Below, one piece after another: positions 1 through 5,685 of a stretch of 5,685 nt of DNA. The notes under the pieces are model-generated. The model ran no database searches. It saw only the letters and a list, made by a program, of their open reading frames with translations, and had not been told where the DNA came from. The stretch comes from Elusimicrobiota bacterium. Lineage in GTDB: Bacteria; CG03; SLGR01; JAGXOG01. Position 1 is the first letter of the stretch. The number at the start of each line of letters is the position of its first letter. The DNA lies in contig JAQICQ010000175.1 in NCBI GenBank assembly GCA_027858455.1, positions 1 through 5,685 of the forward strand. Reading direction: 5' to 3'. Made by a program: the position numbers and the translations under genes.

Positions 1-444
1 AGTTAAAAATATTTCAGGATCCGGTTTCCCTTTTAATTTTCTGTTGCCGTCCACCACTGTGCCTAAAAGCTCAAATATCTCTATCTTTTTAAGAATATAG
101 GTACAGTTCTTAGAGGAAGAAATAACCGCCGTCGGTATTTTTTCTTTTGCTAATTCCCTGATTAATGCTGCGGTAGATTCATAGACCGGTATCTTTTCGC
201 TGTCTAATTCCTCCCGGAAATAGATCTGTTTTTTTTCGGCCGCTTTTCTTAATCCTTTTTCGTCCAAATCCCCTAAAACCGCCCGCGCGCCATCCATCCG
301 TGGAATGCCGTCAACTTTATTTTTATAATCTTCAAAAGTAAAATCCTTGCCGTACTCATTAAACATTTTCTGCCATGCTTTAAAATGCAAAGGCACCGTA
401 TCTACAACTATTCCGTCAAGATCAAAAATTACTGCTTTGGCCAT
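1..444 (-). CDS. pgmB: Beta-phosphoglucomutase-like HAD phosphatase, 3' end cut by window
   Basis: This encodes 148 residues of a HAD-superfamily subclass IA enzyme, expected to convert beta-glucose-1-phosphate to glucose-6-phosphate in the cytoplasm. Motif I is FDLDG with nucleophile D8 and acid/base D10. Cap-domain residues H20, W24 and R49 fall at the same numbers as in Lactococcus lactis beta-PGM. Motif II is ISSSKN (S109, K112), and the motif III lysine is K140 in KGKPDPEIF. The cap sequence VDGIPRMDG (44-52) resembles the VDGxPRxDG version that I recall from HAD proteins encoded beside GH65 enzymes, such as Rv3400/Rv3401 of Mycobacterium tuberculosis. The family is usually about 220-250 residues, so roughly the last third, including the motif IV acidic residues, lies outside the window. 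The start is fixed by AGGAGG five bases upstream. It is transcribed divergently from the GH65 gene, whose product is its expected substrate source. Another sugar-phosphate HAD phosphatase is possible but less likely. Confidence 0.9.
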   Translation of the reverse strand, partial: MAKAVIFDLDGIVVDTVPLHFKAWQKMFNEYGKDFTFEDYKNKVDGIPRMDGARAVLGDLDEKGLRKAAEKKQIYFREELDSEKIPVYESTAALIRELAKEKIPTAVISSSKNCTYILKKIEIFELLGTVVDGNRKLKGKPDPEIFLT

Positions 445-449
445 TGAAA

Positions 450-455
450 CCTCCT
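450..455 (-). promoter_or_regulatory. Shine-Dalgarno of the beta-phosphoglucomutase gene
   Basis: The minus strand reads AGGAGG followed by five bases (TTTCA) and then ATG at 444-442. This is a full consensus ribosome binding site at good spacing and decides the start of the HAD gene. It contrasts with the divergent GH65 gene, which has no recognisable site. Confidence 0.85.
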
Positions 456-480
456 GTTAAAATTCCGTCCGTTGATTTAT

Positions 481-507
481 ATTATACACTCTTTCGGGAT
501 ATGTCAA
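481..507 (-). promoter_or_regulatory. Putative sigma-70 promoter for the HAD gene
   Basis: On the minus strand a perfect TTGACA (507-502) is followed after 15 bases by a perfect TATAAT (486-481). A slightly worse -10, TAATAT at 484-479, gives the ideal 17-base spacing. Transcription would begin near 474, leaving a leader of about 30 bases that carries the AGGAGG site. The match is strong by eye; use in vivo is inferred. Confidence 0.65.
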
Positions 508-530
508 TATCATAAGTAAATACATTGACA
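502..530. repeat. Inverted repeat joining the two divergent -35 boxes
   Basis: TGTCAAT (502-508) and ATTGACA (524-530) are perfect 7-base inverted arms separated by 15 bases, with centres 22 bp apart, about two helical turns. The arms contain the -35 hexamers of both divergent promoters. This could be an operator for a dimeric regulator acting on both directions. It could equally be the automatic result of two consensus -35 boxes placed back to back. No regulator gene lies in the window. Confidence 0.4.
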
Positions 531-553
531 AATGAAATAATTTGTGCTTTAAT
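525..553 (+). promoter_or_regulatory. Putative extended -10 sigma-70 promoter for the GH65 operon
   Basis: A perfect TTGACA (525-530) is followed after 17 bases by TTTAAT (548-553). A TG at 545-546, one base before the hexamer, forms an extended -10 element. Transcription would start near 560, about 34 bases before the GH65 ATG at 595. No promoter is evident between the two downstream genes, so this probably drives both. Confidence 0.65.
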
Positions 554-562
554 TACATGATA

Positions 563-598
563 ATGAAATTTCTTAAAAAATATCTCACATTACTATGA
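563..598 (+). CDS. Possible 11-codon leader peptide overlapping the GH65 start
   Basis: ATG at 563-565 opens a reading frame for MKFLKKYLTLL that ends at TGA 596-598. The stop overlaps the GH65 start codon as ATGA, the usual arrangement for translational coupling. An in-frame ATG at 557-559 is an alternative start. The predicted transcription start (about 560-562) falls almost on the ATG, so this would be a leaderless or nearly leaderless frame. The GH65 start has no Shine-Dalgarno, so coupling from such a frame would explain how it is translated. The frame is short and basic, and could be chance in AT-rich DNA. Confidence 0.25.
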   Translation: MKFLKKYLTLL

Positions 599-3300
599 AT
601 AAAAATTATTTTAATAAATATTTATCACAGGATGCTTCTTTCCACATTTCCGAGGATTCTTTCTCTAAGGACCTGTTAAATGTCAACGAGTCAGTATTTA
701 CGCTCGGAAACGGATTTTTAGGTTCTAGGGGGGTTTTTGAAGAAAACCCGAAAGTATGCAATCCCGGAACATTTATACAGGGTTTATACGATAAATCCGG
801 AGCACAGGTAGAAGAAATAATAAACCTCCCCAATCCCATAAATCTAATTATATCCGTTGAAGGCGAAAAATTTGATATTTCAACCATGGAAGTTCTGAAT
901 CACAAAAGAACACTTGATATGAAAAACAATTTACTTATCCGGAAGACCCGCTTTAAAGACGCAAAAGGGAGAGAATACCTCTATCAGTCGCTGAGATTTT
1001 TTTCTATGACCCGCCCCCACATAGGAGTCATGCGAACATCCCTTAAGCTCTTAAAAGGAAAAGCCAACCTTACCTCAATAGACCGCCTGGACGACTCCGT
1101 TTATAACAGCGGCGGCAATATGATACCGCGGCGGCGCCATTACAACCCTTTAAAGGTAACAAACAAAGGCGGTTTTAGCTATATTGAGTTCCGGACAAAT
1201 ACCCATAAACACCATATAGGTTACTGCACATATAAATCAATAACTTTAAATAACAAGACCATAAAACATAACGGGAAAATTTTTGAATTTTCTCTGAAAG
1301 GCGGCGGGGAGATAACTTTTAATAAGATTTTTTCCATCTATACGTCAAATGACTGCCGGGCGGAAAAAATATCGGCTAATGCCGAAACCGAACTCAAAGA
1401 TGCTGTATCTCTGGGATTTAACGGTTTGCTTAAAGAACACCTCAAAAGATTTTCTGAAAAATGGGAAAATGCAGATATAAAGATATCGGGCAGTATAGAA
1501 AATCAGAGGGCAATAAGATTTAACATATACCATCTTCTTATAGCGGCAACAGAAGAATTTGCTTCATCCAGCATAGGCGCCAGAACTTTAAGCGGTCAGG
1601 GATACCGCGGTCATATCTTCTGGGATACCGAAATATATATTTTGCCTTTTTTTATCTTTACACAACCCGAAACCGCAAGAAATATGCTTTTATTTAGATA
1701 TAACACTCTATCCCAGGCAAAGGACAGAGCCCGCGACAGAGGGTTTTCCGGAGCGATGTATCCCTGGGAATCTACTGTTTCCGGGCACGAACAGACACCC
1801 CGTTACGCCAAAACAGTAGACGGCAGCATCGGGGAAGTAACAACTCAGGATTTTGAACACCACATAACCGCCGATGTCGCTTATTCAATATACCAGTACT
1901 ACAATATAACCGGAGACAAAAAATTCATCTACAGCTACGGCGCTGAAATTATTTTTGAAACCGCAAAATTCTGGGCAAGCCGCGCTGAGTATAGCGAAAA
2001 AGACAGCCTTTATCATATAAATAACATTACCGGCCCCGACGAATTTCATGTAGATGTAACAGACAATGCCTATACAAACTATATGGCCGGCTGGAACCTT
2101 AAGTACGCTGCAGAACTTTACGAACAATTAAAAAATACAAAAACAATAAAAAAATTAACTAAAAAAATCAAAGTTAACAATAAAACCGCTTCCAGCTGGA
2201 AAGATATAGGTGAAAAGATTGCCCTCTCCAGGTCAGCCACCTATGATATCATAAATCAGTTTAACGGTTATTTGCGCAAGAAAGACTACAAAGCGCGCAA
2301 CTATGACATGAATTTTCTCCCCGAAATACCCCGTTACTACGAATATATCGGGCTGGAAAAGACACGGATGATAAAACAGCCCGATGTGCTGGCGCTCTTT
2401 CATCTCTTTCCTGATAATTTCTCATTTAAAGAAAAACTCCTTAATTACAACTACTATATTTACCGAACTATCCATAAATCTTCTCTCTCCTACTGTTTTC
2501 ATTCAATACTGGCCGCTGAGCTTGAAGATTCTTTAAGGGCGTATATTTTTTTCCGCGCTGCGGCTTTTATTGATCTTGAAGATATTGCCGGAAATACAGA
2601 TGAAGGGATACACGCAGCAAGCCTGGGCGGAGTATGGCAAGCCTTAATTTTCGGGTTTGCCGGATTAAGGGCGAATAAAGATGGTTTAAAGATACGGCCC
2701 AGGCTTCCCGGCACCATAACAAATATTAAATTTTCTATATATTACCAAAAAACACAGTACCTCTTAAAAATATCTAACAAAAAAATTATGATAAAAATAA
2801 TAGAGGACAAGAAGTCCAAAATAAATAAAAAAGAAAAAATAATTATAAACGGTAAAAAAATTACGCTAAAAACAGATACCTTTAAGAATATAACTTTTAA
2901 GGAGGATAGAGTTAAAATGATTTACGCAAAAGATATCATGAAGGACGAAAACTTCGTCACTACCGGAGAAAACAGCTCCCTCAAAGAGGTAGGGAAACTT
3001 ATAATTAAAAATAAGGCATCTAGCATACCTATCGTTGACGGGGATAATACTTTAAAAGGCATAGTATCGGAGACCATAATAATTGAAGCGACCTCGGAGA
3101 AAAACTGCAGCAGATTAAAAGTATCGGATATTATGGAAAAAGATGTAGTAACTATAAATTATGAAGATTCTATAGAAAAAATAACCGAAGTATTTACAGA
3201 CCACCCCTACCGGCGGCTGCCGGTTATAAAGGATAAAAAAGTTATGGGAGTTATAACCAGAAAAGATATTATCGCCGACTTTTTAGGCGGATACTATTAA
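595..3300 (+). CDS. GH65 disaccharide phosphorylase fused to a C-terminal CBS-domain pair
   Basis: The 901-residue protein has two parts. Residues 1 to about 770 form a complete glycoside hydrolase family 65 phosphorylase, close to the roughly 750-residue family norm. This family performs inverting phosphorolysis of an alpha-linked glucosyl disaccharide to beta-glucose-1-phosphate plus the other sugar. Visible marks are TLGNGFLGSRG (36-46), FWDTE (342-346), catalytic acid E483 in TGPDEFH (matching E487 of Lactobacillus brevis maltose phosphorylase), KQPDVLALF (594-602), HKSSLS (627-632), phosphate-site H673 in DEGIHAASLGG, and a C-terminal beta domain to about 770. EHHITADVAY (421-430) resembles trehalose-phosphorylase-type members more than maltose or kojibiose phosphorylases, as far as I recall; the substrate is unproven. 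Residues 775-901 are two CBS motifs (about 783-830 and 845-897, the latter ending GVITRKDI). CBS pairs usually bind adenine nucleotides. There is no signal peptide, so the protein is cytoplasmic. ATG 595 is the only ATG after the in-frame stop at 574-576, but it lacks a Shine-Dalgarno. K-rich, A-tract stretches occur near 513-530 and 728-770. Confidence 0.92.
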   Translation: MNKNYFNKYLSQDASFHISEDSFSKDLLNVNESVFTLGNGFLGSRGVFEENPKVCNPGTFIQGLYDKSGAQVEEIINLPNPINLIISVEGEKFDISTMEVLNHKRTLDMKNNLLIRKTRFKDAKGREYLYQSLRFFSMTRPHIGVMRTSLKLLKGKANLTSIDRLDDSVYNSGGNMIPRRRHYNPLKVTNKGGFSYIEFRTNTHKHHIGYCTYKSITLNNKTIKHNGKIFEFSLKGGGEITFNKIFSIYTSNDCRAEKISANAETELKDAVSLGFNGLLKEHLKRFSEKWENADIKISGSIENQRAIRFNIYHLLIAATEEFASSSIGARTLSGQGYRGHIFWDTEIYILPFFIFTQPETARNMLLFRYNTLSQAKDRARDRGFSGAMYPWESTVSGHEQTPRYAKTVDGSIGEVTTQDFEHHITADVAYSIYQYYNITGDKKFIYSYGAEIIFETAKFWASRAEYSEKDSLYHINNITGPDEFHVDVTDNAYTNYMAGWNLKYAAELYEQLKNTKTIKKLTKKIKVNNKTASSWKDIGEKIALSRSATYDIINQFNGYLRKKDYKARNYDMNFLPEIPRYYEYIGLEKTRMIKQPDVLALFHLFPDNFSFKEKLLNYNYYIYRTIHKSSLSYCFHSILAAELEDSLRAYIFFRAAAFIDLEDIAGNTDEGIHAASLGGVWQALIFGFAGLRANKDGLKIRPRLPGTITNIKFSIYYQKTQYLLKISNKKIMIKIIEDKKSKINKKEKIIINGKKITLKTDTFKNITFKEDRVKMIYAKDIMKDENFVTTGENSSLKEVGKLIIKNKASSIPIVDGDNTLKGIVSETIIIEATSEKNCSRLKVSDIMEKDVVTINYEDSIEKITEVFTDHPYRRLPVIKDKKVMGVITRKDIIADFLGGYY
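2899..2905 (+). promoter_or_regulatory. Internal Shine-Dalgarno at the GH65/CBS junction
   Basis: AAGGAGG lies 11 bases before an in-frame ATG at 2917-2919 (M775), exactly where the GH65 homology ends and the CBS homology begins. It is a better ribosome binding site than either annotated plus-strand start has. Here it is read as coding sequence (F-K-E-D). It is either a relict of a formerly separate CBS gene or a working internal start. Confidence 0.6.
2917..3300 (+). CDS. Possible separately translated 127-residue CBS-domain protein (internal start)
   Basis: Starting at M775 of the fusion, this frame would give a stand-alone protein of 127 residues made only of two CBS motifs, a normal size for single-gene CBS-pair proteins. 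It begins MIYAKDIMKDENFV, the usual opening of such proteins, where a short strand precedes an IM(x)n-V-T segment. The second motif starts SDIMEKDVVTI and ends RLPVIKDKKVMGVITRKDI. CBS pairs dimerise and commonly bind AMP, ADP, ATP or S-adenosylmethionine. As a free subunit it could assemble with the fusion and alter the ratio of CBS domains to catalytic domains. The evidence for separate translation is the internal Shine-Dalgarno alone; the frame is open through from 595. Confidence 0.4.
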   Translation: MIYAKDIMKDENFVTTGENSSLKEVGKLIIKNKASSIPIVDGDNTLKGIVSETIIIEATSEKNCSRLKVSDIMEKDVVTINYEDSIEKITEVFTDHPYRRLPVIKDKKVMGVITRKDIIADFLGGYY

Positions 3301-3306
3301 GAAAAG

Positions 3307-5592
3307 ATGTTTATTTCATTCTTAAACCCTCAGGGTAATTTTGACTCAAAAGACAGCCGATGGGCTTCCCATCCGGATTTCGGGGGACAGCTTGTTTATG
3401 TAAAAGAACTGGCCCTTGAAATGGCGGCTCTCGGCCATAAAGTGGACATCGTCACCCGGCAAATTAAAGACAACGCCTGGGCCGAATTTAAAGACAACAC
3501 AGACAGCTATCCCGAAATGGACAATATCCGTATTGTCCGAATTGATTTCGGGCCGGATAAATTTCTCAACAAAGAAGAATTGTGGCCGTATATCTGCCCG
3601 GAATATGTAGAAAAACTTATAACATTATATAAAAAAGAAGGACATCTTCCTGATTTTATAACATCCCATTACGGAGACGGGGGCCTGGCGGCGGCGTATT
3701 TCAATAAAAAGACCGGGGTTCCCTATACTTTCACCGCCCACTCGCTGGGCGCCCAGAAGATGGACAAGCTGAAGGTTGCTAAATATAATATCGAAAAATA
3801 TAACAACCTCTATAATTTCAGCTGCCGTCTTATAGCAGAAAGGATAAGCATGAACAGAGCTTTTAAAGTCATTACAAGCACTTCCCAGGAACGCTTCAGC
3901 CAGTATACCCATACTGCTTACAGCGAAGCTATAGTCCCGGGAAACGACGACAAATTCTCTGTAATTCCGCCGGGAGTCTCTTTGCGGGTATTTGACAAGG
4001 AAGATATACTGGGCAGAGACAAAAACTTAGACGCGCTGATAGAAAAAAAACTCACCCGGGATCTTCAAAAAGACAGGGTCAAACTCCCTTCTGTGATTTC
4101 CTCAAGCCGCCTTGACCCCAAAAAAAATATTGCAGGCATCATAAACGCCTACGGACGAAGCAATGCCCTTCAAGAAACATCCAACCTGGTAATAATTACC
4201 CAGGGCAACGACAACCCTTTGAAAAACTACCAGCAGATTTCCGAAGGAAAAAAACAGGATGTTTTAAAAGACCTTCTTTACCTTATCGACCGCTATAACC
4301 TTCGGGGAAAAGTATCTATGTTTTCAATCCAAAACCAGAAAGACCTTTCGGCAATGTATCGGTATTTTGCTTCTACCGGTTCTGTCTTTTGCCTGGCGGC
4401 ACTGTATGAGCCATTCGGCCTGGCACCCCTGGAAGCTATGGCCTGCGGCCTGCCTGTTGTAACCACAAAATTCGGCGGCCCGGGGGAAAGCCTCAGGGAA
4501 AAAGGCGAAGATTACGGGATTCTGGTAGATCCGAATTCTCCCGATGAAACAGCCGGCGGTCTATATAAAATAGTTTCGTCAAAAAAAGTGTGGGAGGATT
4601 TTTCTAAAAGGGGCTATAAACGTATCCTGGATAAATATACATGGAGATGCACGGCCCAAGCTTATCTTGAAATTATCAAAAAACAGAGAAAAGCAAAAAT
4701 TCAGGCATCCCCATTTAAAATAGATATCAACCAATATTTTATCAATCCGGAAAAACACCCCCGCCCTTCGCTTAAAGTTCTTAAAAAGCTCTACCTTGAA
4801 TACGATATTCTCGCTATCGGAGAGACCTTTGTTGATTTCATATCGAACGATATAACAAACTCTCTGCTGGATTCAGACACCTTTACAAAATATCCGGGGG
4901 GCAACCCGGCCTATGTCGCGGTCTATTCTTCAAAACTCAGCAAAAAATCAATACTTATCACCAAACTCGGGAACGGCCATTTCGGAGAATTTTTAATAAG
5001 AAAATTTCAGGAATACGGGGTCTGCACGGAACATATATCTTTCACAGGAACTGCCGATACTTCCGTAACTTTTTTAACACGCACCCCGACTACCCCCGAT
5101 TTTCAGAGTATGCATTCCGCCGACAGCAAACTTAGCATCGGTGATGTAAACCCGCTGCTTATAGAAGACACAAAAGTAGTCCACTCTTCTCTTTCCTCGC
5201 TGGTAAAAGAGCCGGCACGCTCTGCTGTCAGAAAAGCTTTCAGGCTGGGCAAAAGCCAGGATAAAATACTTACCCTGGAACCTAACTACCATCCCCGGAT
5301 ATGGAATGACCGTGAAGAAGCAAAAGAAATTCTCGCTCAGCTTTGCGACGGCATTACATTTGCTTTTCCCTCTCTTTCAAATGCCCGTCATCTTTTTGAC
5401 TATAATATGGAAGAAAACGAACTAAAGAAACTAACTATAGAAACATTTCACGGATGGGGAGCAAAAACAGTTGTATTTACCGCTAAAGGCCGGTATATTG
5501 AAATATCCACAGGAAAACACAAAAAAAACATCGTAATAAATAAGCTTAAACAAGCTAATATAGCTGACTATTCAGGGGGCGGCTCGGCTTAG
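3307..5592 (+). CDS. Sucrose-phosphate-synthase-like GT4 glycosyltransferase fused to a truncated PfkB-type sugar kinase domain
   Basis: Residues 1 to about 460 are a GT4 (GT-B fold) glycosyltransferase of the sucrose-phosphate synthase type, expected to move glucose from a nucleotide sugar to fructose-6-phosphate. Signs are PDFGGQLVYVKELA (23-36, acceptor loop G26-Q28), TAHSLGAQK (143-151), IAERISM (176-182), STSQERFSQY (191-200), DDKFSVIPPGV (214-224), nucleotide-sugar residues R268 and K273 in SSRLDPKKN, and the EX7E pair E368/E376. It strongly resembles, from memory, the roughly 500-residue SPS of Halothermothrix orenii. After a linker (460-498), residues 499-761 match a PfkB/ribokinase sugar kinase: ILAIGETFVDF, PGGNPAYVAV, LGNGHFGEF and EPNYHPRIW. 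The kinase domain is impaired: the usual Asn in GGxxxN is Y536, the DTTGAGD anion-hole/catalytic motif reads DYSGGGS (754-760), and TAG follows. The gene starts six bases after the GH65-CBS stop, in the same frame and with a weak ribosome site, so it is probably co-translated. Mannosylfructose-phosphate synthase is an alternative activity. Confidence 0.85.
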   Translation: MFISFLNPQGNFDSKDSRWASHPDFGGQLVYVKELALEMAALGHKVDIVTRQIKDNAWAEFKDNTDSYPEMDNIRIVRIDFGPDKFLNKEELWPYICPEYVEKLITLYKKEGHLPDFITSHYGDGGLAAAYFNKKTGVPYTFTAHSLGAQKMDKLKVAKYNIEKYNNLYNFSCRLIAERISMNRAFKVITSTSQERFSQYTHTAYSEAIVPGNDDKFSVIPPGVSLRVFDKEDILGRDKNLDALIEKKLTRDLQKDRVKLPSVISSSRLDPKKNIAGIINAYGRSNALQETSNLVIITQGNDNPLKNYQQISEGKKQDVLKDLLYLIDRYNLRGKVSMFSIQNQKDLSAMYRYFASTGSVFCLAALYEPFGLAPLEAMACGLPVVTTKFGGPGESLREKGEDYGILVDPNSPDETAGGLYKIVSSKKVWEDFSKRGYKRILDKYTWRCTAQAYLEIIKKQRKAKIQASPFKIDINQYFINPEKHPRPSLKVLKKLYLEYDILAIGETFVDFISNDITNSLLDSDTFTKYPGGNPAYVAVYSSKLSKKSILITKLGNGHFGEFLIRKFQEYGVCTEHISFTGTADTSVTFLTRTPTTPDFQSMHSADSKLSIGDVNPLLIEDTKVVHSSLSSLVKEPARSAVRKAFRLGKSQDKILTLEPNYHPRIWNDREEAKEILAQLCDGITFAFPSLSNARHLFDYNMEENELKKLTIETFHGWGAKTVVFTAKGRYIEISTGKHKKNIVINKLKQANIADYSGGGSA

Positions 5593-5685
5593 ATTTCCGG
5601 TTTTATAGTTGCCTATCTGGAGAAAATGCCGCTCAAGAAATGACCGCTCTTAGGGAACGAAGTATCCCATACCGCATAAACATCA
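5593..5685 (+). pseudogene. Remnant of the PfkB domain C-terminus, interrupted by in-frame stops
   Basis: Read in the same frame past the TAG at 5590-5592, translation gives ISGFIVAYLEKMPLKK, then TGA (5641-5643), PLLGNEVSHTA, TAA (5677-5679) and TS at the window edge. The first piece aligns without a gap to the residues that normally follow DTTGAGDAF in PfkB kinases (VSGFLAALLE-like), and the second resembles the following alanine-rich helix. The homology therefore continues in frame while substitutions have introduced three different stops. This suggests a decayed 3' end of the upstream gene, or poor sequence near a contig end. No terminator hairpin is visible here. Confidence 0.55.

Noticed and set aside
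606..2717. Minus-strand open frames inside the GH65 gene (606-887, 1345-1533, 1885-2127, 2499-2717)
   Set aside because: They lie opposite clearly conserved GH65 coding sequence, have no recognisable domains or ribosome sites, and look like shadow frames.
3298..3309. Readthrough fusion of the GH65-CBS and SPS-like genes, which share a frame separated by TAA GAA AAG
   Set aside because: The shared frame is a one-in-three chance, the stop is TAA, and no readthrough context is visible. Close spacing with translational coupling is the simpler reading.
3416..5292. Other-frame open frames inside the glycosyltransferase-kinase gene (3416-3610 plus, 3625-3912 and 5074-5292 minus)
   Set aside because: They overlap conserved GT4 and PfkB motifs in the real frame and resemble no protein family.
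5590..5643. Stop-codon reassignment (TAG or TGA read as sense) to complete the kinase
   Set aside because: TAG, TGA and TAA all interrupt the same stretch within about 90 bases, and the motif before them is also mutated. Recoding one codon would not restore a full domain, and no in-frame TAG or TGA occurs within the intact coding regions.
5566..5685. Plus-strand frame open to the window end, ending SGENAAQEMTALRERSIPYRINI, with an ATG at 5640
   Set aside because: There is no ribosome site at the ATG, no family resemblance, and the homology to PfkB kinases runs in the other frame across the same bases. A new gene starting at 5640 cannot be excluded because only 15 codons are visible.
5593..5685. 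Transcription terminator after the last gene
   Set aside because: No GC-rich stem followed by a T run was found in the remaining bases.

Overview
This looks like a carbohydrate-metabolism locus from a moderately AT-rich bacterium. Genes are tightly packed, A-rich lysine codons are common, promoters look sigma-70-like and Shine-Dalgarno sites are used. The lineage cannot be fixed from the sequence. An uncultured anaerobe known only from metagenomes is plausible, and both ends of the window cut through genes, so it may be a whole short contig.

Layout. Bases 1-444 (minus strand) hold the N-terminal two thirds of a HAD-family beta-phosphoglucomutase. Bases 445-594 are a compact divergent control region with two back-to-back promoters. 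Their -35 boxes form a 7-bp inverted repeat, and an 11-codon upstream reading frame overlaps the next start codon. Bases 595-3300 (plus) encode a complete GH65 disaccharide phosphorylase fused to a C-terminal pair of CBS domains. A strong Shine-Dalgarno and an in-frame ATG sit exactly at the domain junction. Six bases later, 3307-5592 (plus) encodes a sucrose-phosphate-synthase-like GT4 glycosyltransferase fused to a PfkB-type sugar kinase domain. That domain stops inside its catalytic motif. Bases 5593-5685 continue the kinase homology in the same frame but are broken by further stops.

How the genes fit together. GH65 phosphorylases split an alpha-linked glucosyl disaccharide with phosphate to give beta-glucose-1-phosphate, and beta-phosphoglucomutase turns that into glucose-6-phosphate. 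Their divergent pairing here is biochemically coherent. The SPS-like enzyme would run in the synthetic direction, joining a nucleotide-activated hexose to fructose-6-phosphate, and a linked fructokinase-like domain could have supplied the acceptor. The CBS pair suggests adenylate or other nucleotide sensing on the phosphorolytic branch. The window therefore looks like a module for making and reusing a storage or compatible-solute disaccharide (sucrose or trehalose type). The exact sugars are inference.

Most noteworthy are the GH65-CBS fusion with its relict or active internal start, the SPS-PfkB fusion with a decayed kinase active site, and the compact divergent promoter. No mobile element, CRISPR array, tRNA or rRNA was seen.
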